A DNA stretch of 64,000 nucleotides, taken from contig NC_134455.1 of NCBI RefSeq assembly GCF_047948215.1, positions 157,214,575 to 157,278,574 of the forward strand. Reading direction: 5' to 3'. Each line of letters starts with the position of its first letter. Position 1 is the first letter of the stretch. The notes beneath the pieces were generated by a model. The model saw only the letters and a list, made by a program, of their open reading frames with translations. It was not told the origin of the DNA and made no database searches. The translations under genes were made by a program, and so were the position numbers. This DNA is from Lycorma delicatula. Taxonomy: Eukaryota; Arthropoda; Insecta; Hemiptera; Fulgoridae. Shown one piece after another: positions 23,576 to 35,718 of the stretch.

Positions 23576-26500
23576 TACAGTAGAAATCATAGATGCACAA
23601 TTTTTCATCAATTTACCAGTAGTTACAAAAATCAAAAAATTAAGTACGAAAATAGTCTAATAACTAGGGCCAAAAAGTAGACTATTATTTTAAATTTAAA
23701 AGAAAGAATGACTTCAAAATTGAAGAGTCTTCAATGATATGGATAGGGGGCAGGTAGACCGAATTAATTTCATTAATGTTGATGTTTATGAATGCAACAT
23801 GTCTTATGTCATCCGCTTTGTTTCCCATATTAATGAAGATGAGTAACATTACAATTAGGAAACGCTTATTTAAATCATCAAGGTTAGAAGTATAAACCAT
23901 TTTTTTGTTGTTCGCTGCAGCTTATTTAGAATATTGCATAAATTAAATTAATGTTTGTTTACTATTTTCCACCAAGAATTACGAAAATTCATTACGTTAA
24001 CATAATTTACTCAAAAAAAATTCTCTATTATCGTCATTATTATTATTGTTTTATTATTATTATTAACTAAATACTAAATTTATTAGCCTATGTGAGCATA
24101 GGTTAATAAATTTAGTATTTTAGTAATTTAATTCCTAGTTTCATAATTATTTGATAAAATTTATTCAACAAAAAACCTGCGGTTTTTATCTCCACTTTCT
24201 GACAACGTACGATGATGGATATTTTACTTTGGGTATAAAAGTCGATTGAAAATTAATGTCAACGGTTGGATGAACAAACATTGATCCAATCAATTAGGAA
24301 TTATGTCAGTACCTAATTTGTCATAGGTCTTGATGATTTTAATTTACAAACCTATGAACTGTAGGTTGTTGATTGACGTGAGTTGTTCACAATACACTAA
24401 GTAAATCAATTCAAGTAACATGCTGAATTTTGTCTTTATTATAACGTATAAATTTTGAGAGGACTGACCTAGAAAATAGGATAGTTAAAAAAAATTAAAA
24501 CAATCAATACACTAGAAGATTCATATTTTACAGGAATCTCTTCTCTTTCTTCATATTTATAACTAATTTTATATTCTATACTTAAATCTTATTTTCTTTA
24601 TAATTTCATATATTAAATATTTTCAGTTTTTGTAAAAAGATAAAATTTGATCCATTGTAAAAAATAAACCTTTTATAGAAGATACAATTAAAATAAAATG
24701 AAAGAATAAGAAATAATTTAAATTCAAATTATGTTTTTATAGTACAATAAAATTATGAACTACTTCATAAAATTTAATTAGAAATGCATGAAAAATGTCC
24801 ATATGAGAAAAAATCTAATCATAATTTCCATATCATTACCTGAGTCCAATAATAAGAGCCAATAATAAGATCTTATGGTATGCATGTTGATAGAACCACA
24901 TAAAATACGAATTAAAAATATTTTAATTTCATCCAGTGTGGGAAAATTTTAATATAAAGTCTCAATTTTTATTTTAAGGAATATTTTAATTGTGTAATAT
25001 ATATTATTAACACATTACAGTTCTGATGGTAATTTAATTTTAAAAAAAATGGGAGAAGATCTTTTAATATATTCCTTTCATGATTAGTTACTTTAAATAC
25101 GTCAAATATTGTTATTATATACTCGTATATGTATTTTTAATACATAAACATTCAAACTCAAAAACTTTTATATAAATTATTTTTTAAAAGTGATTTTTCA
25201 ACCAAGGTTTAATTTTTTTTTACATTAGTTGGAAAAAAGATGTATAACTAGAAAATTAGAATATTTATTTGTTATTTCTTCAGTGTTTTGCTGAAGTGAT
25301 TAGCATATAAATCTTCAATCATGCAGTAGGTTTGAGTTTTGAATATTTCCTGATTCACGGTATTGTTCGTAATGGCAAATTTTTGCCATGTTTTCTTATT
25401 CATTATTTTTTCCATTCCTACAATTAAATTTCTTAAAAATATTTTTTTAATTATCCCAATAAATCCCTGCCTAAAATTCTTGTTTTTATTTCAGCTCACT
25501 AACTTCTATTACATCAAGTATTAAAATGTTTATTTCTTCTTCTAAAACAATCTAGACTAACTTCTTTTTCAAACAAGTAACATTTCACACTCCTATTAAA
25601 AGAATAAAATGACTTTTACGTTACATTGTTTATTTTTTTTCTGAGTTATCCTCATTTGGATATCCGACCGGGAAACTCTTTTATCTCTGGAATATTTTAC
25701 GCAAAAAGTCATGATCATGAGCATTTTTAACAAAATAGGAAACAAAATTCCTTTGAATACACAACTGTTGTTTTCTAATGTTTGTAACTGTACAGTACTC
25801 AAAAATTAAAATAGATATAAGCTTTAAATTTATTAATCATAAATTAGTCGGCGGCATAAGTAATAGATTAATAATTAATTAATAATAGATAGATAATAAT
25901 AGTTCCTATATATAAAGAATAATTCTGTTCTGAGATTATTTCTTTGTCTGACCTTTCCAAACATACCTGTTTGTTATGAAACATTTAAGGTAGCAAAACC
26001 CTTTACTTCTTAAAGTTATGAAATACATATCAGCTTATTTATCGCGGCCGATACTTCTGCAGGCAGTATTCTTAACGGCAGTGTGACAATTTTCATGTTT
26101 TATCTAGCCTCCTTAAACACCCACCACATAACAGATATTACCGCTACCAATCCGTGATTACTTATTTGGGTCGTTATTTGTTCGTAAGAAATAATAATAC
26201 TAAAAGTATATACTCCATCCGCAACCTGGAGGACGCGCTCTGTTGCCTGCACTTAAGCTTCCAATCTGTTGTGCAGGGTCTTTACGTCTGTCAGAGTCTT
26301 TTTAAGCTGTAATGAATGTATAAAACCTTAGCTCACAAGTCATTAATAATTCTCTGAAAGTAATAATATTCCTTACAGAATTAGTTCCTGAAGTAAAGTG
26401 AAGGAAGGAGTTAGATTATAAAGCTGAATATTAAGTATATTTTTATGGGCTTGCCCTACTGATGTGCATTATTATATTCATCCTATAAATAAGCCAATGA

Positions 26501-26955
26501 GAAGCCAGTATAAAATTCTTCTAATTGTAATAGAAATGAAATATTTGTTGTTCTTGAGCAACATAATTTTGGCTATGTAATTTTTAGAACTGAGATGGGT
26601 ATTATCTTAGATATTTATAGCTTTTTTTGAAGCATTCAATTAACAATGTCAAAAGGTTGGATTGGTAAAGAGTTTGATAACGAAATCCTGTCGATCGTTA
26701 TTGTTTCGACCGTAATTTGATATTGTTGTCTTAACCATTCATTAATGATGACATTAAACTATCAGCTTACGCAAAATTCGGATAAATAAGTATTAGGGTA
26801 ACCATCCACTGACAGTTATGTTAGGTATACTGTGTTTACGAAATACTCAGGTTCACAACCAAACTTACAGTTACATTTAAGGGATTCAAACTTCAAACTC
26901 TTTTCACCAATTTTTTTGTTTTTAAATAAATTTTTGTATCTTCCTTTCAAATTAA
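23576..26955. other. AT-rich noncoding DNA
   Basis: No gene recognised. Short imperfect palindromes occur (for example TAAATTTATTAGCCTATG...CATAGGTTAATAAATTTA at about 24071-24114). Around 26040-26290 the GC content rises without any readable protein family. Confidence 0.55.
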
Positions 26956-26956
26956 A

Positions 26957-27003
26957 ATTTAGGTACTTTTTTCATTTAGGTACATTTAGGTACTTTTTTC
27001 TTT
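26957..27003. repeat. Short tandem repeat of TTTAGGTAC units
   Basis: TTTAGGTAC occurs three times with T-rich linkers, directly at the 3' boundary of the R1-clade element on the minus strand. It could be the element's terminal repeat or slippage products of its tail. Confidence 0.7.
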
Positions 27004-28640
27004 TTTTCCGTAGGAGGAGGAAAAAACTCTGTTAGCCGCCGCCAGGCTCGCTATGACGTCATGTGCGGGGCTCTCACCCGCTAAAAAACCTCCCTCTCTA
27101 GTCACGCAGGGGACAGACCTAATCCACATGGTATGTACACAGCCCCTGCGCAACCACCCGGGTGCTCTTGTCACCGAATTAGAATAGCCAGAGCAACGTT
27201 CCCTGGGGATCATCGGCGAACGACGACTCCGAGGAGCCCCCGCCGCACAACCCCTAAGGCTGGCCGCCCATAGCCGTCCGGCATCGGTCTCTCCGCCTCA
27301 GGTCAACTGCAGTCTTCCAGTCTGCCTGCCTCTGTCCTCTGCTGCCTTGTTTCTAATTATGGCTGACACCGCAGTTGTCACTCTGTCAGCCAACATCACA
27401 CTTATTATACAGTCCACGTTTACTGCGCCGTGGCTCATCGTGGCAGCCCTCAAGTCTTTCCACCTCGTGCATGAAAACACTACGTATTTTGCCGTATCCT
27501 GCTCCCCACAATCATAGCAGCATCTCGTGGTATTCCTACTCATACGGTATAGGTAATCTTTAAAGTACCCGTGCCCTGATAGAAACTGGGTGAGCTCGTA
27601 ATTAGTATCACCGTCCTTCCGCTCTACCCAGCTCCTGACGTCACCGATGAGCCGGTGTGACCACCACCCAGCCTCCACCGCATTCCATCTGTCGTTCCAG
27701 GCTCTGAACATCTCATCCTCAGCCACTTTCCTCTCGCTCCCCGAAGCAATAGAATGTTTTATCTTGGTCTGCAGATCAATCGGTGGCACACCAGCTATGA
27801 CTGACGCCGCTTTTGTACCTATCGTGCGGTACCCTGGGATAACCCGCAGATTGAGCAGTCGTTGTTGGCTCAACAACCTCCTCCTGTTGAGTGCCCTATC
27901 AAGAGCACCAACCCAAACAGACGCACCGTAGAGCACTACTGAAGAGTATACACTGGACAGCAGCCTCCTCTTCGCTGTCCTGAGGCCACCCATACTGCTC
28001 ATCAACCTTGTCAGGGCTTGGACAACCCGCTCGCCCTTTCTGACAGATTCCTCAACATAAACGGAGAAAGACCTGTGCCTATCCATCCAAATCCCCAAAT
28101 ACTTCGCCGTCGGGCTGGGGCACACAAACGTTTCACCCACCCGGAATCGAAGGGGACACAATCTCCGGCGTCCAGTGACCTTCACTTTATCATCTGCCAT
28201 CCTCAGTCCATTAATGGTCAGCCATCCCCTCACCAAATCCACCGCCTCCTCCCCCACAGCCATCAGCTCGTCTTCAGTTTTACTGACTAACACCAACGCC
28301 AGGTCATCTGCAAACGCCACTCGTGTGAACCCCTCCGGATACTCCTGTCGTAATACTCCATCGAATGCTATGTTCAACAAAGCTGGACCCAAGATTGACC
28401 CCTGAGGGACACCCCTTTCAACAGAGAACTTTTCTCCGTCCTCAGAACTTCCGATCACATATCTGTTTCTGAAATACTCCTGTATGACTCTCCTTAGGTA
28501 CGGCGAGATTTGCCTGTCCAGTAATTCGCGAAACACCACTTGCCACGGAACTTCGTTAAGGCATTTCGAATATCAAGGAACATAACTGCCCCAATTCTTC
28601 TGGTCTGCCATGTCCCTGCAACCACTGACCTCACATTTTG
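27004..28640 (-). mobile_element. 5'-truncated R1-clade LINE
   Basis: The minus-strand element comprises RT from motif A to the C-terminus (28600-27298) plus a GC-rich 3' UTR of about 290 bp (27297-27004). It begins abruptly at about 28640 in AT-rich flank, which is typical 5' truncation by incomplete reverse transcription. The GC content contrasts sharply with the flanks, suggesting a fairly recent insertion. A clear target duplication was not found. The flanks are not 28S rDNA, so this is not an R1 at its classic site; an R1-clade relative with another target is inferred. Confidence 0.85.
27298..28600 (-). pseudogene. R1-clade reverse transcriptase C-terminal part (RT, thumb, zinc knuckle)
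   Basis: The RT would copy element RNA at a nicked chromosomal target. A 413-codon frame is open from 28539. Upstream, motif A (AVMFLDIRNA, about 28600-28570) is in another frame, so one frameshift separates it from EVPWQVVFRELL. Downstream, motif B is RGVPQGSILGPALLNIAFD and motif C is AFADDLALVL (intact catalytic DD). Then come PTAKYLGIWMD (motif E area) and the thumb with SSVVLYGASVW. The C-terminal motif is FLSGHGYFKDYL followed by CCYDCGEQDTAKYVVFSC, the Cys/His knuckle of the R1 clade. The endonuclease and RT fingers are missing because of the 5' truncation. The ATG at 28539 is internal and not a real start. Confidence 0.9.
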
Positions 28641-30360
28641 TTATTTACGTAAAAAAGATTCTCACCTATCGTTTAGAATTATCAAATTATCCTGCAATTT
28701 TTCAAAATTTTCTATCGTTTTTTATTCTTTTTTCTGTGCATTAAGATATTGATTTTGTAATTTTGTAATACATAGTTTTTTATGTTTTAGGTATGGTAGC
28801 TTCGTAACTGTAATGAATTTATTTTAAAAATTTATTTGGTTTTGTTGTTCATGTCTTGGGGTCAGTTTAAACAAAGACGTTTAAGAATCATTATGTTCTA
28901 CACTTTCAAAAACGAAATATTTGTGAATATAACTTCTGATGTGTAGTAAACTATATTCACACTTCGAGAAAAATTAGGCGTGTTAATGTTTATTTACGAT
29001 TATGACAGTAGTAATTTTAAAAATAATAATAACAACGTATCCATTCAAATAATCTTTCAGTTAGTGTTATTATATTGATTTAACTTAGATTTAATATTAT
29101 AATTTCTTGTGTATCTCTAAAATTAAATACTTGCACACTTAAGTGTTCATTGGAATGGTAAACAGGGGCACAGTTTGTTTCTCTTGTGGAGGGTAGAATT
29201 TTCAAGGTTCGGCTACACCAGTTACATTTCAACGCTAAAAAATCAGTGATACAGTCCAAAGGAATCTTTCTGTTGTTGAATTGTAATTAATAATACGAGT
29301 ACATTATGTCCTGGCGATTCATAAATGTAACAAGTTAAAAATATACTCAGTATTTATGGCAAGAAAAAAACTATTTCTTTATATTACATACAGGCTTAAA
29401 TTAAATTATATCAGTTTTTTTAAAATCTTTTGCCAAATTAATTTTTTTATAAACCAAGCTAGTTGGTCACATCATTAATTAATTATTAAAAATTTCCCTA
29501 GTAATACTTTTCTAGTTTATACTTTTAAGGCAAAAGCAGATAGCTGACGAGTCGGGTGTAGTAAAATAAAAAACTGTCATATTGAAACAAACCAGTTAGA
29601 TTAATGTAGAAAATATTCGTGGTACAAATATTGTTACACAATAAAGAGGTTACTTAAGTGTGTTGAACAAAGATAGAGAATAAATGAAGGAGCGCAAGTA
29701 TTGACCTTCATAATAAAAAAAAACTTGTGTCTGAGAATATTAATAAGGAAAAAATCAGTAGACAATGAAACATGATTCTTAATTTTTCTTCATCTGAATT
29801 ATTAATTATTATTGCGCAACTTAAATTATTTTCCAATTTAAATTCACTCGTCTTAACAATTTTTTAATTTCTTGAACAATTACATTTTTGAAATCAAAAT
29901 TTTACGTGATATTTACATCCAAAATACATCTACAGCTGTAGGCATTCTACTTGGCGCGTGGCTTGTTCAGCATAGTCCATATTCCCCTTCGCTTCCAGCT
30001 AATCGTCTGTAGTAATTTCAGTAACTAATTATGACTCATCCCAACTATAACATATGGCTATATTAGCTTGTTTACTCGGGTAGATAAAATGACTAATTAT
30101 GCCATATTTTTTTTAATTCGTATTTTCATTGGCGTAAATAAATTAAAGATACGGTAATAAAATAGAACAAACTAAAATTTCTGATCTTACGAATCAGTTC
30201 AGTTTGTTCTATGCAACTGTCAGCTTCAGTGATTTGCAAGCATTTATTCACCTTTTCACAGCATACTATTTTTTTCTTTTCCGTTTTTAGCTGTGTAGTT
30301 TTTTGCGAATTAATATTATCGTGATATATTATTTGAATAGTTAAATCGGAAGGTGAAATT
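28641..30360. other. AT-rich noncoding DNA with a 12-bp inverted repeat
   Basis: No gene recognised. ATAGAACAAACT (30162-30173) and AGTTTGTTCTAT (30201-30212) form a perfect short inverted repeat about 150 bp upstream of the transposase relic. No matching terminal repeat was found beyond the relic's 3' side. Confidence 0.5.
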
Positions 30361-30363
30361 TAA

Positions 30364-31570
30364 AATGTCAAAGATTGGGGGAACTAAACTATTCCATAGT
30401 CAATCCCGTGAAATTGAGGTTATTACTTGTAAAGTTAATGACATGCGGAAGCAGAAAAAAGTGACTATAATTGACCTACGAAAATTGTAGAACGTGTTAG
30501 TGCAGCCATGGTTGTCTCGAATAGGTATATCACTCGCATAAAAAATGAATAAAAAAACTACAGCAGGTTCATCAGCACTTTTTCACTCCAAGGGAAACTT
30601 CTCAACGGCCAAAACCTATTATTCGTAAAACAATCAAATACTTTTAAATTTCGGAAAAATGTTTACCTTCTGTTAATAAAATACCCAAAAAATTGAAGAA
30701 TGATAATTTGTTCCACGGTTCAAGCCGATGATTACGTAGAATTGTTAAAACGATATGGTTTAAATGTACTGGAATTCCATCTAATAAGTCCGTATAGGTT
30801 GAAAGGTTTGATGATATTTGGTACCAAAGAATTATAAAAACTTCATGAATACAGAAAATCGAGTTGACCAAAAGTTTTTGTAGAAGAGACTTATACTATA
30901 GCAATCATTTAAAAAAAAAATGTGGGTTGGGAAATTTAGTACGGCGGAATGTTTGAAAAAAACAATTATAAGGAGACAAGACAATAATTTTTAATGGAGG
31001 AGGAATAGTGGGATTTATACCGGGTTGTCTGATGATGTGGAAATCAAGTAGTACAACAGGGGATTACCACCATGATATGAACTACGCTAACTTCTCTAAA
31101 CGGATTCAAAATTAATTACTTCCTAAACTACCTGAAAACTCTGTAATTGTGATAGACAACACGCCTTATCACAATGTAAATGTTAATAAAGCTCCTAATT
31201 CAAATACTCGAAAGGAAATTATGGTAAACTGTCTTCAGTTTAATAAAATGTCAATACCTCAAAATGCCTTGAAATACTCAACTTTTCCTAAGTATTGTTT
31301 TCCTTGATAATATTATCAAGGAAAACAAAAAGCGCTACGAGAAATATGCCATTGATGAGATTATAAAAGAAAAACACCATGATGTTTAAAGACTGCCTCC
31401 CTGCCATCCCCAACTAAATCCAATTGAACTGATATGGGCAGATATGTAAAACTGGGTTGAAAAGCACCCAGCTTTTCTTCTTTCATACGTGAAGACGTTG
31501 TTAATGGGTGTGGGTAAATTTAATTCTACTGGTCCTGCATAATGGAACCAAAAATTTATAATTACTTACG
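30364..31570 (+). pseudogene. Tc1/mariner-type (DDE_3) transposase relic
   Basis: The product would have cut and pasted its own element. The start codon at 30364 opens MSKIGGTKLFHSQSREI, an N-terminal DNA-binding region interrupted by stops. The catalytic core is readable across frames. The first acidic position lies in FVEETYTIAI (about 30877-30906, E where D is usual). NGGGIVGFIPGCLMMW follows (about 30995-31040), then the second D in NSVIVIDNTPYHNV (about 31138-31180). IDEIIKEKHHDV leads to the third catalytic region PQLNPIELIWAD (31405-31440). About five stops, several frameshifts and a 34-bp palindrome at 31295-31328 inactivate it. Terminal inverted repeats were not identified, so the ends are approximate. 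Confidence 0.8.
31295..31328. repeat. Perfect 34-bp palindrome
   Basis: Seventeen bases (TTGTTTTCCTTGATAAT) are followed immediately by their exact reverse complement, with no loop. It lies within the transposase relic, where the expected reading continues as LDNIIKENKKRYEKYAIDE just after the palindrome centre. This suggests the left arm was copied from the right by an inverted-duplication event. Confidence 0.95.
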
Positions 31571-31639
31571 ATGTGAAGGTAAATATACCAAACCAAACTG
31601 GTCTTCTCCGAACACTTCTTTCACTCTCTTCTTAATTCT

Positions 31640-32130
31640 TCTTTACAGAATTATAGTTAAATTTTTTGTGCATGAATAGTTAAATTAATTGTTCTATATT
31701 CTTCACATTTATCTGCTTATGCTTTCTTTGGTATCATGACAATAAAACTTTTTTGAAATCTGACGAAACTTCCCCTTTTTCGAAAATATTATTCATCAGT
31801 TTGTGTAATCTATCTATCGCTTCCTCATCTGCACTGAGCATCAATTCTAGAGGTATCCGTCTATCCCAGGAGTCTTTCCCCCATTCAAATCCTTTAATGC
31901 TCTACTAAATTCAGATCTCAGTATTGTATCTCTCTTTTCCTCTTTTCATCCTCCTCGACTTCCTCTTCTTCTTCTATAACACCAGTTTCTCACCAGTTTC
32001 TTATAACACCCATTTCCTCCATGTAACTCTTCAATTTATTCCACCCACCTATCAACCTTTTCTTTCGTATTGTAAATCCGTGTACCATCTTTATTTAACA
32101 CATTATTAAATTTTAGCTTATGTTAAAGAA
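31640..32130 (-). pseudogene. LINE fragment upstream of and entering RT
   Basis: The minus strand reads NKDGTRIYNTKEKVDRWVE, then an acidic linker, then DTILRSEFSRALKDL. ADEEAIDRLHKLMNNIFEKG and SDFKKVLLS lead into YRTINL near 31690. This is the region immediately before and at the start of the RT fingers in the same LINE group as 19.7-21.1 kb, in which the same acidic linker occurs. There are stops and frame changes, and it is truncated on both sides. Confidence 0.7.
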
Positions 32131-32477
32131 GTTAAAGACATAGATGATAAAGAAGTTCTATGTTATAGAACTTAAATCAAAGATATTTCAGAATTGCATT
32201 GGACTAATTACAGTATAAGGCGCAATCCTACATTTTTCCATAAAACAAGATGAATAGCCTTATTATAAAATAATGTTTTTCAGTTTAAAACATAATACTT
32301 ATTATTAACATGATTTTTTGTAAATTTTGCAAGGATGTAATAACCACCTCACCGATGGTGGGAAAAGTCTACTAACTATTAACCGGCCTGTACGAACTGT
32401 TTTTCTCTACACACCAAGAGAAAGTGTCTACAGTAGTTCTTGCCTGTAAGATATATTCGTGTTAATACTTTTAAAAA
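32131..32477. other. AT-rich spacer
   Basis: No gene or known repeat recognised. It joins the LINE fragment to repeat copy 1. Confidence 0.5.
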
Positions 32478-33149
32478 ATCTGATGTGGAAACCAAGTGCC
32501 TTCCATGTACGCCTATTAAATTACATATACACATTTAAAAAAATGAAAAGTACATAAAATTTTATTTCATTATAACTTCTGATATTTTGTCATTTTTGTA
32601 TTGTTATGAATTATTATTTATTGTAAAATTTTTTTACAATCAGAGGTTAATAATTATTAATAAATCTATATATTTAAATAAAAAAAAAAAGGTTAAAAAA
32701 GGAAAAGGAGATGAAGTCGGAACCGATGCCTTCCCCTCGTAAGATCCAAATATTTCATTAATTAGAACTTTATTTAGCTATATCTCTAGAACCAGTGAAA
32801 ACAAGTACCACTTTTCATATATCGTTGAAAACCTCTCATTTACGGCTTACTACTGCAGTTAAGGAAAATTTAAAAATCCAAATTGGCCTTTTTTGGACGC
32901 TTTTGGTCCAGTCGATTGCAATCGAAAGAGGAGGTAACAACTAGATGTTACAACAGTCCTACACCCAAAATTTCAACATCCTATGGCTAATCGTTTTTGA
33001 GTTACGAGAAATACATACCCACAGACGTCACGCCGAAACTAGTCAAAATGGATTCAGGGATGGTGAAAATGGATATTTTTGTTGAAATATGAAAGTCGAA
33101 ATTTTTCACTATTTCTATACTTCCTTTACTTTGTACAAGGAAGTAAAAA
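32478..33149 (+). repeat. Interspersed repeat family X, copy 1
   Basis: It starts ATCTGATGTGG and ends GTACAAGGAAGTAAAA, shared with the copies at 33.2-34.0, 35.5/38.1-38.6 and 40.2-40.8 kb. Near the 5' end a CTTCC-TGTACG block is the inverted counterpart of the 3' CGTACAAGGAAG, a possible 13-bp terminal inverted repeat. A GATTCGAACC-like B-box complement occurs in mid-element in most copies, diverged here. No coding frame is conserved. Class is unknown; a MITE or a SINE-like element are both possible. Confidence 0.8.
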
Positions 33150-33159
33150 GGGTAATTCT

Positions 33160-34010
33160 TAACAACGGTGAATTATTTTTAAAAAATCAGAAATTCCAGA
33201 ATAATTAAATAAAATTAATCAGAAATTAAACTAGAAAATTAAAAAATAACACGATTCTAAATTATAATTTTTAATTAATATTAAATAATCAGATATTTCA
33301 CCAAATCTATTCCATATACACATATGTAATAATACTTATTAAATTACATACACAAATTCTTAACAGCCCATACAATTTTATGGGGTTTTAATTTCACTAA
33401 TAACTTCTATTTTTTTTTATTGTTATTATTAAATTATTTTTTATTGTAACATTGTTTACAATAACGGGTTAATAATTATTAGTAAATCAATATATTTAAA
33501 TTAAAAAAGAAAAGTTAAAAAAAAATTTAAAAAAAGGCGATGAAGTCTGATTTGAACCGATGTGTCCTTGTAAGATCCAAATATTTCATTAATTAGAATT
33601 TTATTTGGCTATAACTGTGCAACCAATGAAAATCATTACCACATCATATGTTGTTGAAAAGCTCTCAACGACGGCTTATTTACGGCAGTTAAGCAAAAGC
33701 CCAAAATCCAATTTTATTGGATTTTGGGCTTTTTTGGTCATTTTTTGTTCAGTTGATTACAATCAAAATGAGAGGTGCACAACTAGACGTTATTACATAC
33801 AGTGTTAAATCCAATATTTCAACATCTTATGGCTAACCGTTTTTGAGTTATGCGAGACACTTACACACATACGTATCTCGCATTGACGTCATGCCGAAAC
33901 TGGTCAAAATGGATGCAGGAATGGTCAAAATATATATTTCCCTTGAAATCTAAAAACCAAAATTTTTCGCGTTCACAATACTGCTTTACTTCGTACAAGG
34001 AAGTAAAAAT
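33160..34010 (+). repeat. Interspersed repeat family X, copy 2 (extended 5' end)
   Basis: It shares the 3' two-thirds with copy 1 and ends CTTCGTACAAGGAAGTAAAA. Its 5' end extends through a module (TTAAACTAGAAAATT..., TTAATATTAAATAATCAGATGTTTCACCAAA) that is also present in copy 3 and in the minus-strand fragment at 59.9-60.2 kb. It contains the best-preserved internal hairpin (33695-33733). Confidence 0.8.
33695..33733. repeat. Perfect 18-bp-arm hairpin inside repeat family X
   Basis: AAAAGCCCAAAATCCAAT at 33695-33712 pairs exactly with 33716-33733 around the loop TTT. The same hairpin position is kept in copies 3 and 4 with diverged arms, including one compensatory base-pair change in copy 3. 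Confidence 0.9.
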
Positions 34011-34848
34011 GGATTGAGTTTTAGAATAAAACCTGCTTGTTTGTTAAAATCAGCTTTGTTAGAAATAAAAGCGCGAAAAAGCTACATTGTTAAAGAAAGG
34101 AGAAATAAACGCAGTAAACGGACGTATGTGACTGTTTAAAAGCGTGAATTAAGGCTATTTTTTTTATTAAGATTTCAATATTTCTTTAATTTTTGTAGAA
34201 AATACTTTCAAAAATTGAATAACAAATTGAAAGTGTGTTATAAATACTTTCATTGTTTCAGTAATGAAAAATTATATATATATAACATGTTTATTGAAAT
34301 CATAAATGTAGAAACATGAAATTTTTAAATTTAAACTCTCCACTTACATCACATGAAAAACGAACTTCCAACGGGACTACCAAACGGACTACCTAAAAAA
34401 AATAAAACTCTTAGGCCTGAATTAAACATGAATTTAAAACAATTGATAAAGGTTGAATTGAGAGCTTTCTTGTTTTTAAAATCTATATTAATTTTATTTT
34501 ATTTTTTCGATGTTTTTCCAGTTTTAAATTAGCAAACGTCTATATTAAATTTAAAAGATACCAAACTTCAAATAATTAAAAAAAATATTTCATGTGAGAA
34601 AAAATGATTATTTGTTTCCGGTTTCTTTGTATTGAAACAACATTTATGAAAAAAAAAAATTATAAAAGTAATTAGATAAGAACAAATGATTAACTATTCA
34701 TCTAAAATTTAATAAGATGTATAATTACATAATTTTTCCGTCCGATTATTTTATAAGCAATATTTATATCTTCTTTATTATACTTTTTATAGCGCAGTAA
34801 TATGTTTAATTTACATATAAATCATAAAATGTAATGCTGAGATATTAA
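34011..34848. other. AT-rich noncoding DNA
   Basis: No gene or repeat recognised. Confidence 0.5.
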
Positions 34849-35295
34849 ATAAACAATCTGATGTGGACACCACATGATTCCTTTTACGCCTATTAAACTA
34901 CATGTACACATTTTTTGCTGCACTTCATCTAAACCTATTTCATTTGAAAGTGAGATACGATCTTCTAATTCTTTAATAAAGTGAACAGTTACACAATTGA
35001 TGAAATATTAGTTTTTATTAACATCAAATACTTATACAATTATTAATTCAACAATCTTACATGAAATATTAGGATAGAGTAAAAGTCCGTTTATTAGTCG
35101 TATTACTAGATCATTATTATTCATATCTTCTTGAGTTGCTGATTACAAAAAGTTTCAGATTTCTGGTGTGTCGAATAAATAAAAGTTAATAATAATTTAA
35201 CTATTCCATTTAGTAAACTCCTGTATACGGTTAAAAATATTAATTTCGACCGTACGGTGTAAAATATTCAGTTTTAATTATTGGATTATTTGATG
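34849..35295 (+). repeat. Repeat modules B (34849-35105) and A (35155-35295)
   Basis: Both modules have a second copy at 60.24-60.66 kb. Module B starts AATCTGATGTGGACACCACATG, the same 5' block as family X, then diverges to TTTGCTGCACTTCATC. Module A starts TTTCTGGTGTGTCG and ends near ATTATTGGATTAT. At 60 kb module A keeps this orientation but module B is reversed. No coding assignment. Confidence 0.75.
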
Positions 35296-35454
35296 AATAA
35301 TCAAAAATGAAAAAGAAACAATAATACAGGACAAAGAAAAATATATCTAAAAACAACGCCAAGAAGATGAATATGAAGAGGAAGAAAGTATTAAGAACAA
35401 GGGAAGAATAAAAAACCTAAGAGAAGATGATAAACACATAAATTAAATTAAATT

Positions 35455-35718
35455 AAACACAGATTAAACTAGAAAATCCAAAAATAATACGATTCTAAAT
35501 TCAATTAATATTAAATAATTAGATGTTTCACCAACTCTATTATTACATATACACATATGTATAATGCCTATTAAATTACATATACACATTTTTAAAAGTA
35601 TATAAAATTTTATTTCACTCATAACTTCTGATTTTTTTATTTTTGATTTTTTGATTGCTATTATTGAATAATTATTTATTGTAATTTTTTTACAATTACG
35701 GGTTATTAATAAATCAAT
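35455..35718 (+). repeat. Interspersed repeat family X, copy 3, 5' part
   Basis: The 5' third of a family X copy, interrupted at 35718 by the I-clade element and continued from 38051. Its last 12 bases TAATAAATCAAT are repeated at 38039-38050. Confidence 0.85.

Noticed and set aside
34849..35105. Module B reverse strand as a small protein (a frame with EVQQKMCTCSLIGVKG)
   Set aside because: The frame overlaps the repetitive family X 5' block and is not conserved between the two copies beyond their DNA similarity.
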